Source: Chloroflexota bacterium (GTDB lineage: Bacteria > Chloroflexota > UBA11872). Taken from it: DNA of 64,000 nt. Numbering within the stretch: the stretch's first letter is position 1; each line of letters opens with the position of its first letter. The position numbers were made by a program, and so were the translations under genes. A model generated the notes under the pieces. It was given only the letters and a program-made list of their open reading frames with translations, had not been told where the DNA came from and searched no databases. Location: NCBI GenBank assembly GCA_026707585.1, contig JAPOWQ010000074.1, positions 1-64,000 of the forward strand, read 5' to 3'. This document shows positions 1 through 8,303 of the stretch, in pieces.

Positions 1-221
1 AAGGCCTCGAGATACGCCGCCTGACGATCCGGCTTTCGCGGGTCCGCAGGCTCAGCCATGACGCGGGCGGTGAAATACCGGACGAGGGCTAGCTGCTGGT
101 TTGGAGCCAACAACTTCGTCGCCAGCTTGCAGAGGTCAAGCCAGTAGTAGCGGCGCCACCTTCGATCGCGAAGGCCGTGGTAGAGATTGAAGCCGTCGAC
201 GTACACGGCTACTCGCTGCAT
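1..221 (-). CDS. NYN-domain (LabA/DUF88-like) protein, 3' end outside window
   Basis: The first 73 codons can be read, starting at an ATG at 221; the gene runs off the left edge. The N-terminus reads MQRVAVYVDGFNLYHGLRD, which is the first strand and nucleotide-binding loop of the NYN fold: hydrophobic strand, conserved Asp in VDGFN, then Asn-Leu. A later LVRYFTARV strand also fits. NYN proteins are PIN-like, metal-dependent ribonucleases, often found with RNA processing or in accessory islands. The remaining catalytic acids lie beyond the edge, so activity cannot be judged. A purine-rich GGTGG lies shortly upstream of the ATG. Family call is by motif recognition only. Confidence 0.8.
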   Translation of the reverse strand, partial: MQRVAVYVDGFNLYHGLRDRRWRRYYWLDLCKLATKLLAPNQQLALVRYFTARVMAEPADPRKPDRQAAYLEA

Positions 222-802
222 AGACCACCAATCCTTGCAGCATCGTGTTCTGGGGCTGTCCGGTCACTCATACGCCTGCGCCACGCCTGGATGTGGATCG
301 CATTGACCTGCGGCACCGCGCTCGCCCTCATTACTGGCGACATCGGTCATGCACGACTCCGTGTGCAAGATCAGCCGAAGATCGAGCCAGGCCCCGATGG
401 TACGCGGCATCAACGAGCCGAAGTGCCGACGCCGCCAAACGTCACACCAGCCAACAAACGCCGAGGCGGATCACGATGCTGAAGCCGATCTTGACCCAGA
501 ACCCCCGCGATGGGCGATTCACGGCCAGCGACGGTGGATGGACCATCAATCGCGTCCTGGGCTTCTCCGGGACACCGAGAACTCCTGAGCGCGACACCAA
601 CGTAGCCCACGATCGCCGGCTGGATAAGGCCGAAGTCTCCGGTGTCAGGAGCTGGTCAAGCACGGACGCATCGGTTCAATCCCACGCGTGCGCGGGGCGG
701 CCGCGCCGGTCGATCTTGGAGGGGCGTGCATGGTTGGGCTTCAGGTTCCTCCGCGATCACGCTGGCCCAGGGACCACGGGGGTGGTCAGGCACCGACGAG
801 AA
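222..802. other. No supportable gene
   Basis: Open frames here on both strands give arginine- and proline-rich products without recognisable domains and look like chance frames in GC-rich DNA. I see no tRNA, clear promoter or repeat. Confidence 0.5.
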
Positions 803-1147
803 CTAGCTCTCGATCATACGAAGGGCGTCCTTGATACGGGCCTGGATCTCGGCTGCGGTGACGATGGGCTTCCGGGGTGCGGGTCGGCAGAACCGACACA
901 AGTGCACGCCATTGGGTTGCCCGAGGCCTTGAGCCAAACTGAGGGCAGCCTTGTAGGAGTAGAAGTAGCCGTCAGGGCGTCAGGGAAACCACCGTGTGTG
1001 CTTGGTGGTGTGCCCCCTCGGCTTGGCGAACGAGCACGTGGCCTCGTGGATGCGCGTGTGCTTGTGCGGCCCGTGGTTCTCCATCACAACGTGCTTGCGC
1101 GACCTCTCCGTGCGGCGAGCGAGCGCCTCGGCGATCGTATCGCTCAC
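803..1147 (-). pseudogene. Small Cys/His-containing protein interrupted by an in-frame TGA
   Basis: A single frame runs from a GTG at 1147 (preceded by a CCGGGAT ribosome-binding-like stretch) to a TAG at 803-805, broken only by a TGA at 980-982. The first part has HEATCSFAKPRGHTTKHTRW; after the stop it continues with DGYFYSYKAALSLAQGLG and a CRFC pair, then a helical tail ending ALRMIES. The protein-like composition on both sides of the stop, in one frame, suggests one gene of about 114 codons disabled by a point mutation or a C-to-T sequence error. The His/Cys pattern could bind zinc. I do not recognise the family. Readthrough of TGA cannot be excluded. Confidence 0.45.
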
Positions 1148-1514
1148 TGTATCCCGGTGGCTACCACCCGTCGCAGCCCACAAGCGCTACGAATGCGGGA
1201 GTGTACCGGCACCGGCAGGCGGACCCGCGAGCGTACCGGAGAGGATTGTCCGAGCTGACACGACCGACAGGCACGAGGTGGCTTTGCGGCGGAGCGTTCG
1301 GAGCCGACGCCACGAGGTATGGGTGCATGCGTGAGGTGAGCGGATTCTCGCCGTGACTCAGGATGTGGTCGCCAACCATCTGGTAGGTCACGGCCTTTCT
1401 GGGCGTTCTGGTGTGGGTCTGGAGCACTCCGCTCTCGATCCATCATGCGAGCGCGTGATTCGACGGGACGTCAGCAGATATTGCCTGATGCACTACGAGA
1501 GCTGAGGACCGGGG
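1148..1514. other. No supportable gene
   Basis: Only short, low-complexity Arg/Pro-rich frames are present on both strands; nothing recognisable. Confidence 0.4.
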
Positions 1515-2005
1515 GTGGTATCGGCCCTGACCGAACTGTCCCCACTTTCTAGTCAGTCTGGGTACAGAGTTCTAGTCGCTGCCCTCATTGGTTCATTCTT
1601 GATCGGGTGCGCCAATGTGCCCGAAACCAAAACAACCTATGTGTACGTCCCGGCTGCCCTACGCCCACCACCAGTGAGCGCATACGGGCGCTCAGCGGCA
1701 TGGTTGATGATGTCAACGACTTGATACGGAGCAAAATGGACGCCACAGACAATGAAATTGCCGTGGCGCTCCAGACGGCGGCTTACACGTACATCAGAAT
1801 AAGCTATGAACTCATGGAAACCGGTGAACGGCAATATGAAGACGCCTCAGTGTATGCCGTGGACGCCGCATTTGCTTTTGCCACGGCTGCACGAGCCTTC
1901 AACTATGGTGATGTCATTGTTGGGTTTGACGAGCTTGATGTTGCCACGAAACACATCAAAGACCTTGCCTACGCCGTATATCCGACTGGGGGTGGTAGCG
2001 GTTGA
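1515..2005 (+). CDS. Putative small lipoprotein, broken by a frameshift
   Basis: A GTG-started frame (1515) encodes a hydrophobic segment ending in a lipobox, LIGC, at about residues 29-32, followed by ANVPETKTTYVYVPAALRPPP. In the next frame the text continues as SERIRALSGMVDDVNDLIRS and a helical domain rich in Asp, Ala and Tyr that ends at 2005. The two parts join if one base is added near 1668-1675, in the CCACCACCAGTGAGC region. The product would be a lipid-anchored, largely alpha-helical envelope protein of about 163 residues. No family recognised. The frameshift could be an assembly error, because both halves still look like protein. It stands alone, with no operon partner. Confidence 0.5.
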
Positions 2006-2510
2006 CAGTCGAGCCATGAGTCATTTATGCATCACTTGACAAATCCGCCACGACCTGCTTATCAATGCTGTGCCGCCAGCGCGTTCCCGCAGCCCGTGGT
2101 CGCTATAATTTTCCGTGCGGATGGTCGACCGTGGCCTGACGGCCATAAGCCATGATGCTGAAGGAACCCACGACCTGCTAGCGGGCCAGGCGCACGGCAC
2201 ACGGGCGGGCTGACGGCTGGCACAATAGCCGCTCTCCGCTCATTCGAGCGAGGCCCGCCCGTGTTGCGCCTCAACCGCGTTCACGCAGCCCGCCACTCGA
2301 AGGAACTGGCCTGTCTCGGCTTAGAGTTGTTCGGGGCTGGTCCGTCCAGGTGAGCGGGTCCCCAGCCCAAGCACATTCGGACGTAATGTCGGAGTTGACT
2401 ACTGCCGAACCGTACGCATCAAGGTCCTAGCCTAGGAAAGCGTCCTGATCTGAAATGAAGGTCATGCGGCTAGGCGTTGAGTCGCATCTCATGCGACGGG
2501 AGACCGACGT
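2006..2510. other. Intergenic, contains a structured inverted repeat
   Basis: No gene seen. A TATAAT hexamer occurs at 2104-2109 but without a convincing -35 box. CCACGACCTGCT occurs twice (2048-2059 and 2169-2180). The strongest signal is the nested inverted repeat listed separately at 2199-2264. Confidence 0.4.
2199..2264. repeat. 12-bp perfect inverted repeat enclosing two small hairpins
   Basis: ACACGGGCGGGC (2199-2210) is perfectly complementary to GCCCGCCCGTGT (2253-2264). Inside are two further hairpins: CGGCT/AGCCG (2214-2218 with 2227-2231) and CGCTC/GAGCG with a 4-nt loop (2237-2241 with 2246-2250). Transcribed, this would fold as a three-way junction. No T-run follows on either strand, so a simple terminator is unlikely. 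It could be a small RNA or a recombination or protein-binding site. Confidence 0.6.
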
Positions 2511-2768
2511 ATGACGGGTGATGACGTTCTCACCGCGCGCCAGATGCTGAGAATCGTCCTCGGCCTCGCACTGATCGTCATCGCGGTCATCGCACCCACG
2601 CACGCCGTGACCATTGAAGCCCTTACGCCGACGCAGGAGTTCCGCCAGGCGATGTGGGTCGTCGAAGCGTCAATTTGGTGGCTGGCAGCTGTCGTCGCCG
2701 TGCTGCGCCAACTGAGTCTTCGCCGACCGCCTCGAAGCTGGCCAGAACGTACGACGGCACGCGTTTGA
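2511..2768 (+). CDS. Small integral membrane protein of unknown function
   Basis: Encodes 85 residues from an ATG at 2511, with GGGAG about 8 nt upstream as a ribosome-binding site. Two hydrophobic segments are visible: about residues 14-32 (IVLGLALIVIAVIAPTHAV) and 48-64 (VVEASIWWLAAVVAVL), separated by a short hydrophilic loop and followed by a basic tail. By the positive-inside rule the C-terminus is probably cytoplasmic. No enzyme motif is present and I do not recognise the family. A strong hairpin terminator at 2829-2860 lies 60 nt downstream on the same strand, which supports a real, monocistronic gene. Confidence 0.55.
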   Translation: MTGDDVLTARQMLRIVLGLALIVIAVIAPTHAVTIEALTPTQEFRQAMWVVEASIWWLAAVVAVLRQLSLRRPPRSWPERTTARV

Positions 2769-2828
2769 CGCAGGGTGTCGCCGCGCGTATCGTCAAGGCA
2801 CTACCCCAGCCGAGAGCATCGCTGGGTC

Positions 2829-2860
2829 GACGTCCTCCCCACGGGGAGGGCGTCTCTTTT
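2829..2860 (+). terminator. Rho-independent terminator after the small membrane protein gene
   Basis: GACGTCCTCCCC (2829-2840) pairs with GGGGAGGGCGTC (2843-2854), with one T-G wobble and a very short loop, followed by TCTTTT. The position suits termination of the 2511-2768 gene. Confidence 0.65.
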
Positions 2861-3217
2861 CGCTACTCGACGACCGAAGCCACCGCGGCGTCCACGACGC
2901 GCACATCCGGTCACGCTGGCGGGCGCGAGGATTGTTGCGCCTGGGTCGCAGGTTTGAGCACAGGCTCGAAGATCGAGTCGATCCAAGGCCCGTCGCGCGA
3001 TTGGTGGCACGGCCTGGCAACAACCTCATTGCACGTTCACGATCGTCCGAAGGGCCGACGTCGTGCAATGGACCTATTGACCAGTGGCACGACGGGTATA
3101 TGACGAAACCGGTCGGTCGAGCGGGCAAGCCGCGTAAGCGTCGAAAGCGCCCCGTCCGTGATACATGTGACGCCACCTTGACATCGCATCGCACCGGGCG
3201 ATGGCCGTCGGTCCGTT
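2861..3217. other. No supportable gene
   Basis: Frames on both strands overlap one another and are Arg/Gly-rich without domains. Confidence 0.4.
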
Positions 3218-3585
3218 TCATCCATCCCAGTGTCCCGGAGGATACTGGTATTCGCCGGCGGCGAGTCCAGTGATCATGGTGGAGGTGCCCGAACCACTGT
3301 GCCCGGCGCTGATCCACGATCCCTCACCTTTCTTCCGGTACTGGACGGAGTAGCCGGTCAGGGGCGGGTTGTCCTGGTCCGAGGGCGCTGCCCATGACAC
3401 GACAATCTGTCCTTCGCCTCCCCGCGCCCCTATGCCGGCAAAAGCGCGGGGCTTACGCTGGGGCTCCGTGTCAGGCTCTTCCTCTTCGGACAGGGACACG
3501 CTGATTACCACCTTGTCCGGTTCTGAATCGCTGTTCCCGTCGTTGACCACCAGGGAGAAGGTCAGGGTGTAGTCCGCCGTGCGGT
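3218..3585 (-). pseudogene. Fragment of an extracellular fibronectin type III protein
   Basis: On the minus strand, reading from about 3585, a cadherin/PKD-like strand pattern DYTLTFSLVVNDGNSDSEPD is followed by an acidic linker (SLSEEEEPDTEPQRKPR). An FN3 start comes next: IVVSWAAPSDQDNPPLTGY, then VQYRKKGEGSWISAG and ITGLAAGEY. The domain breaks off before its last strands and the frame ends at 3218. The upstream end abuts a plus-strand regulator fragment at about 3589, where both frames lose their natural continuation, so this is a rearrangement joint. It is an internal piece of a larger secreted protein and is presumably not expressed. Confidence 0.7.
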
Positions 3586-3588
3586 CAG

Positions 3589-4278
3589 GCGCGGGTGCTG
3601 GCGGTGGACGACGACCCCCAGGCCCTCCGGCACATCCGGGACGCCTTGGTCAGGGCGGACTACCGGCCCATCATGACGGCCGACCCGGAGGAGGCGGTTC
3701 GTCTGGTGGAAGAGGAGAGGCCCACCTGGTCCTGCTCGACCGGGTGTTGCCGGGAGCCGACGGGATGGAGCTGATGGAGGACATCGCGCAGATATCGGAG
3801 GCGCCGGTCATCTTCCTATCGGCCCACGGCCAGGAGCAACTCGTGGCCCGGGCCCTGGATGAGGGGGCCGCCGACTACCTGGTCAAGCCCTTCTCGCCGC
3901 TGAAGCTCGCCGCCCGTCTCCGGCTGGCCCTGCGCCGGCGGGAGATGCCCGAGCCGTCAGCGCCCTACGTCCTGGGCGACCTGACCAACGAGTATGCCGA
4001 GCGCCGGGTGCGCCTGGCCGGTCGTGCGGTGGAGCTGACCGACATCGAATACCGGACCCTGGCCGAGCCTTCGGTCAATGCCGGCCGGGTGCTGACCTAC
4101 GAGCACCTGCTGCGACGGGTCTGGCGGCTCGAGGGCGACGCTGACCTTGCGTCCCATGCGCTCCGTGATCCGGCGACTGCGCCGCAAGCTGGGCGACGAC
4201 GCCGAGGACCCGACCTACATCTTCACCCAGCTCCGCGTCGGCTACCGGATGCCGAAGGGGGAGGGAGCGGGATCGTAG
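3589..4278 (+). pseudogene. Response-regulator remnant (receiver plus OmpR-type winged helix), two frameshifts
   Basis: The reading begins at ARVLAVDDDPQAL (acidic pocket DDD), with no upstream start in keeping with the family. It continues to a frameshift near 3717-3723, then LVLLDRVLPGADGMELM (phospho-acceptor Asp), IFLSAHG and YLVKPFSPLKL (conserved Lys). The winged helix follows: VELTDIEYRTLAE, NAGRVLTYEHLLRRVW. A second frameshift lies near 4146, then VIRRLRRKLGDDAEDPTY and RVGYRMPKG to a TAG at 4276-4278. It aligns with the last 240 residues of the hybrid kinase at 44387-46807, so it is probably the 3' remnant of a second such hybrid gene, cut at about 3589. Confidence 0.8.
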
Positions 4279-4408
4279 ACGGAGGCGGTCCTTGCGTTTC
4301 TTCTACCTACGCGTCTTGGTCGTCTCCTCGAACTACAGCGTCCCGGACTCCCTGGATGCGGCTGGGCTGCTATCTGTTCGAGTGCCATTCACGAACTCAC
4401 GACGCCTG

Positions 4409-5912
4409 CTAGGGCAGTGACAGCCCTCCACGTTGGATGATCTTGCGCCACATTTCGAAGGCTTCGGGAAGATACATGGCGGGGTCTTCGGGGACTAGTT
4501 GGAACTGGTAGATCTTCTTGTCTGACGCAGCCTTCTGCCACCTTCGCAGGTGCCTCTCCACATCCTTGCCGCAGTAGTACTTGGTGCGTTCATCAACCGG
4601 ATCACCCTCCTGCTTGGGCCACTTGGGGTGAGCCATGTAGAGCCGGATGGGGACACTGATGACGTAGGGGATTCCATGCTTTCGGCATCAATGCCCTGGT
4701 GAGAGACAGGGCTCGCATCGGGCGGTGGTGGAGGGGCGTTGTCGACCCTGGCTTCCACGCGGCCTCCAATGCTTGATCGATTTCCTTCTGTTCCTTCATC
4801 GACCAGCTCAAAGAATCGGACTTGAAGGAGGGGATCTCCGTCTCCGCCCGAGGCGGGTCGTGCCGAATCGCTTTGAAATCCTTACTCTTTGCCCAGTCCG
4901 GCGGTCTTCCTTCGGAGATCATGGTCTGCAGGCTCGCCCGAACCACGTTCTCGACCTCGGCGAGCTGCGTGACACGCCTATCGCTTTGTTCCGGCGTGGG
5001 ATTTTCCGGGACACTACCATGCACGATACGCTCGCGATAACCGTAGAACTCCTTAAGTAGTGTCCTCACCTGTTCTCTTTCCGAGTGTGAGTCTGCAAAA
5101 TGCCAGGAAGCCCTTCTTGAAACCAATTTCTTGTGGTCATGTTTCTCGCCCTCTTCCATAAACAGAGCTTCCAAAGCGATGCACACGTCGATGACCTTGT
5201 CATCGAACTCGATCCTTTCGGTGCTATCCCGAAGTCTCCGCAGGGCTAGATTCAGGACGCGCTGGGTTTGTCCGGGCAGGGCGGCATATTTGTCCACCAA
5301 CTCCACAAATTCTGCTTTGTTGAGAGGGCGGTTCTTTGACGACCGTCTGAAGCCGGGCAGAGTGAGCAAGGTTTGCTGACTCATTCCGCTTGCCCCTGAC
5401 GTTGTAAGAAAGAACGGGAGAGTCTCCGCGATTGGCCTAGCAATGCTCTGCCAACTTCCGAACACGCGAAGACCCTTTCCCCACACCAGGCCGAGGATAA
5501 GCGCCAGCGATTCAGGCCCGCATTGCAGTAGACGGCTTTCATGCCGCTCGAATTCGTTTGCCTCCGCACCCCTACGTTCGAAGCTTTTTACTTCGAGCGC
5601 GCACACGTTGTCGGTTGTCTCTGGAGGCCAATGAGAATCCTCCACCCAATACTGCGCCGATGGCTCTGCACTTATCTTCCGCAGAGCCTCTGGGTATGAG
5701 AGGAGAACGCAGTAGTCGTCCAGCGGTTTTGCCGATACCGACGCTCCCTTCAGGAGATAGAATCTGCGGACCTCGATCATGCCATGAGCCGCGAATTCCG
5801 TGGCGCACCTCGCCACCGTCTCGGAGCCGTACCCGCCGGCGGCCAGGAGCAGTTTGCAAGTGGCGGTCAGAGGGTCAAGTTGTACTTCACCCTGGTTCCC
5901 GAAATCGTCCAC
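4409..5912 (-). CDS. HEPN-domain (Apea-like) protein, C-terminus shifted out of frame
   Basis: A GTG at 5912 opens a frame of about 500 codons. The first ~220 residues have no recognised domain. Residues 245-300 are HEPN-like: VCIALEALFMEEGEKHDHKK, then helices ending FYGYRERIVHGS. There Arg293-x4-His298 matches the R-x4-6-H signature of HEPN ribonucleases and of Apea-like proteins. The main frame stops at 4602. The natural ending is in the next frame (KHGIPYVISVPIRLYMAHPK through IIQRGGLSLP, stop at 4409), so one indel lies around 4680-4740. It may be a sequencing error, as the tail is well conserved in style. The gene follows 5930-6345 by 17 nt and so is probably co-transcribed. GC is clearly lower than in the PKS region. 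An RNase role in defence is inference. Confidence 0.65.
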
Positions 5913-5929
5913 GGTAGAAACTGTGCCGA

Positions 5930-6345
5930 CTAGAGGCTGCGTTGGACGTTCGGTATCCCAGTGAACTTCGACTCAGTTCTGCACGTCCTGGATGCCAGGA
6001 CAGCAGCCAACCACTCCTCCTTTCTTTGGAGCACGGTCTTGACTGCCTCTTCAAACCGCCCGCTGGTCACCGGAATGCCGGCTATTGGGGCGCCGTCTCC
6101 TAAGGAAGTCCCAAACTGTGCGAGAGCACGATCCAGCCGCTCTTCGATGCTGTTGAGGCTTGGTGCATGCTTCATCGGTACCACCCGTCTCTGCCTCTTA
6201 GATTCATCCTTCCACACGTTACGCATTATCAGCTCGTTCCCGATGGGCTCTTGTTCCTCGTCCAGCCTCTTGAAGATTCCCCTGCGGCAGAGGGCCTGGC
6301 AGCCATGAGCAGGGCGCGGTGCTTTTCTAACTTCTCGACAGCCAT
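5930..6345 (-). CDS. Hypothetical protein in the HEPN island, frameshift near its start
   Basis: The frame that ends at 5930 reads back through SIEERLDRALAQFGTSLGDG and MRNVWKDESKRQRR to RLDEEQEPIGNELIMRNV. Upstream coding then passes into another frame that begins at an ATG at 6345 (MAVEKLEKHRALLMAA), so one indel is needed near 6295-6303. The product would be about 138 residues, charged, alpha-helical and soluble, with a C-terminal LQRKEEWLAAVLAS segment. No family recognised. Its stop lies 17 nt before the HEPN gene start, which argues for a shared transcript and possibly a partner role. An alternative is a shorter protein starting at the internal ATG at 6226. Confidence 0.5.
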
Positions 6346-6835
6346 CGCGTATACAGCTCCCGACGCAGCACTGTAGGTGTCCCGTGGGATCGCTGAAATC
6401 CCTACCTAAGTGCCGGGCCTAGTGGTTTGAGGCTTGAAGTACAGTCTTGGAGGTTCAGCGGTCAGTGCCACTTTCGGTAAGCCCAAAGGGGGCAGGACAC
6501 CCTGTGACGAACATGATGCTGGGGCTCATAGGACCCCCAGCCACAGTTCAAATACGGTTCTGTCTACCGTATACGTTGATGGGCCTGAGGGGACGGTAGA
6601 TGGCACCGTCTTTGAGATGTGGTTGGGTGCACTGTGAGCCTTTCCTTACCTGCAGCTACTCTACCAACAGATATGGCTCGCCACATCGAAGTGGATACAT
6701 CTATACTTGCCCATATCCAAAGGGCTTGGGCGAGCGCCCCATTGGTGTCTTAGTGTACCGTTGTTCGCCGATTCTTATCGCGGCGGCATGATCCGGGTCG
6801 GCTGAAACACGGGTCGATACCTCTAAGGCTGTTCC
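6346..6835. other. Intergenic gap inside the minus-strand island
   Basis: About 490 nt without a supportable gene; short frames on both strands lack any protein-like pattern. It separates the upstream three-gene operon from the two downstream genes, so a promoter for the latter may lie here, but I cannot point to one. Confidence 0.4.
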
Positions 6836-7462
6836 TCATCTAGACGTCCTCACGAGTCGGGAGAAATCATCAGGTCGAAGTGGATAAGGTTCCCAAAGGA
6901 ATTGGTTAGCCTCATCTCGCACTTTCGGCCAGGCTGGGTAACCTGTTTCCTTAGCAATCACCTCCAGCCCCACGAAATAGTCCGTCGTTAGTCCCTGCAC
7001 CAGTTTGTGCAACACAGTCAGGTACAGCACGTGAGAGGCGCCATGAAGACCGCCAGCAAACCGGGGATAGCGCAACAATGTCTCCGTTGGGTGTGAGAAG
7101 CGAGCCAACTGCTTCTCTCTCCATGCAAAGCGTCTCCGCAACTCGGTGAGAGCGGCATTGTCAGAACCATCGATGTGGTCCCGGACTACGGGCTCCAACT
7201 GTGCCGAGGCTGCACGAATGTCTGGGGCCATGACGTGTAGTGCCCATTCGTCCAGTGGGCATGATGCTATCGCACGTATGTGGAGGTACACCTTTCGAAG
7301 GCGTAGAGCGTGCTTGGTTCCGGACAGACTCCTTGCCTCTCGCACGAAGTCGTCGACATCCCGGTGCGTCGCATTCAACCATCGTAAGCGGCCCCTAAAC
7401 CGCAGGCATCCTGACTTCAGCATACTTTCTGCTTCGTCGTGGGTGAGTTCCCGATTAAGCAT
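6836..7462 (-). CDS. Hypothetical helical protein, translationally coupled third gene of the island operon
   Basis: Encodes 208 residues from an ATG at 7462 (MLNRELTHDEAESMLKSG). The start overlaps the stop of the preceding gene in ATGCTTAA, a classic translational coupling arrangement; the longer frame upstream of this ATG is just overlap with the neighbour. The protein is soluble and mainly alpha-helical, with many Arg, His and Leu, e.g. LRLRKVYLHIRAIASCPLDE and FAGGLHGASHVLYLTVLHK. I see no signal peptide, membrane segment or known catalytic motif. Its fixed partnership with the two upstream genes suggests a common complex or pathway. Function unknown. Confidence 0.65.
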   Translation of the reverse strand: MLNRELTHDEAESMLKSGCLRFRGRLRWLNATHRDVDDFVREARSLSGTKHALRLRKVYLHIRAIASCPLDEWALHVMAPDIRAASAQLEPVVRDHIDGSDNAALTELRRRFAWREKQLARFSHPTETLLRYPRFAGGLHGASHVLYLTVLHKLVQGLTTDYFVGLEVIAKETGYPAWPKVRDEANQFLWEPYPLRPDDFSRLVRTSR

Positions 7463-8294
7463 CGGTCGGCTCCTGACGGACGGTTGGATCTCGCAGCATC
7501 TCGTTGGCCTGATCCCAGTAAGGATCCATCGCCGAACACAGACGGTCCATGAGGTCATGTACCCAGTCGAGCAACGCTCGGTCGCTATCACCACCAACTG
7601 CGATCACCAGAAGTTCTTGGTCTAACAGCATGGAGACGATTTGGCATGTCAAGGTATCCAGGAGTGCAACAAAGGATGTGTCGTCTACCTCCGGGTCCCG
7701 CGATGCAACGCCGCCGTTGAAGGACAGTGCAGTGAGTGCGTTCTCAGGCGTATGGCTGAACGACTCACTGAGATGCTCGTACCAATCCCTTCCCCTCTCC
7801 ATAGTCGCAACCTTATCGGTGATCCTGACCACGGTCGGAGGTCTATCGCCCTTGCGGCCTGTACTCTTCCGCAGACCGGCTATCTTATCTCTGATTTCGT
7901 CGATGCTGAAATTCCTGTGTTCCAAGCTAAGCAAGGTGTACTGGTAGTCGTATTCGAGGGCGTTCATGACCCAATCAAGTCTCTTCGGGGTTTCCTCGCG
8001 CACCACGCTGCCGGCCATTTGCACATGGGCGACACACTCTTGGATCACTCTGGCGTGCACGCCTAGCGAGTGGATGTTGTTGCCCTCATGAGCACGCAAC
8101 ACGGCCGGCAGGTGCAGTTCCGCCTTTCTCAGGAACAGCCCGCAGCGGTTCCGAGTCATTGTCACGGGGTCACCGTCCGGCTCCCCGAAGATGTCCGGGA
8201 AGGATTCTTCAAAGTCCGCCCCCGAAAGCGCGTGCCGGATCATCCCAAGGGACTCCTCCAAGAAACCGGCTGCGATTCTGCGATAATTGTTCAT
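7455..8294 (-). CDS. Hypothetical alpha-helical protein, second gene of the island operon
   Basis: Encodes 279 residues from an ATG at 8294, with GGCGGA 5 nt upstream and only 9 nt after the stop of the preceding gene. The central helix HSLGVHARVIQECVAHVQMA resembles the aRtlxE-type helix seen in DUF5677-like proteins that occur beside HEPN and defence genes, but I cannot confirm that family. The rest is helical and acidic, ending RDPTVRQEPTDA. No signal peptide or membrane segment. The stop overlaps the start of the next gene. A co-regulated three-gene unit is the clearest statement that can be made. Confidence 0.65.
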   Translation of the reverse strand: MNNYRRIAAGFLEESLGMIRHALSGADFEESFPDIFGEPDGDPVTMTRNRCGLFLRKAELHLPAVLRAHEGNNIHSLGVHARVIQECVAHVQMAGSVVREETPKRLDWVMNALEYDYQYTLLSLEHRNFSIDEIRDKIAGLRKSTGRKGDRPPTVVRITDKVATMERGRDWYEHLSESFSHTPENALTALSFNGGVASRDPEVDDTSFVALLDTLTCQIVSMLLDQELLVIAVGGDSDRALLDWVHDLMDRLCSAMDPYWDQANEMLRDPTVRQEPTDA

Positions 8295-8303
8295 ATCCGC
8301 CTA

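Noticed and set aside
245-1258. 337-codon plus-strand open frame
   Set aside because: Arg/His/Pro-rich, no domain, overlaps a more protein-like minus-strand gene remnant at 803-1147.
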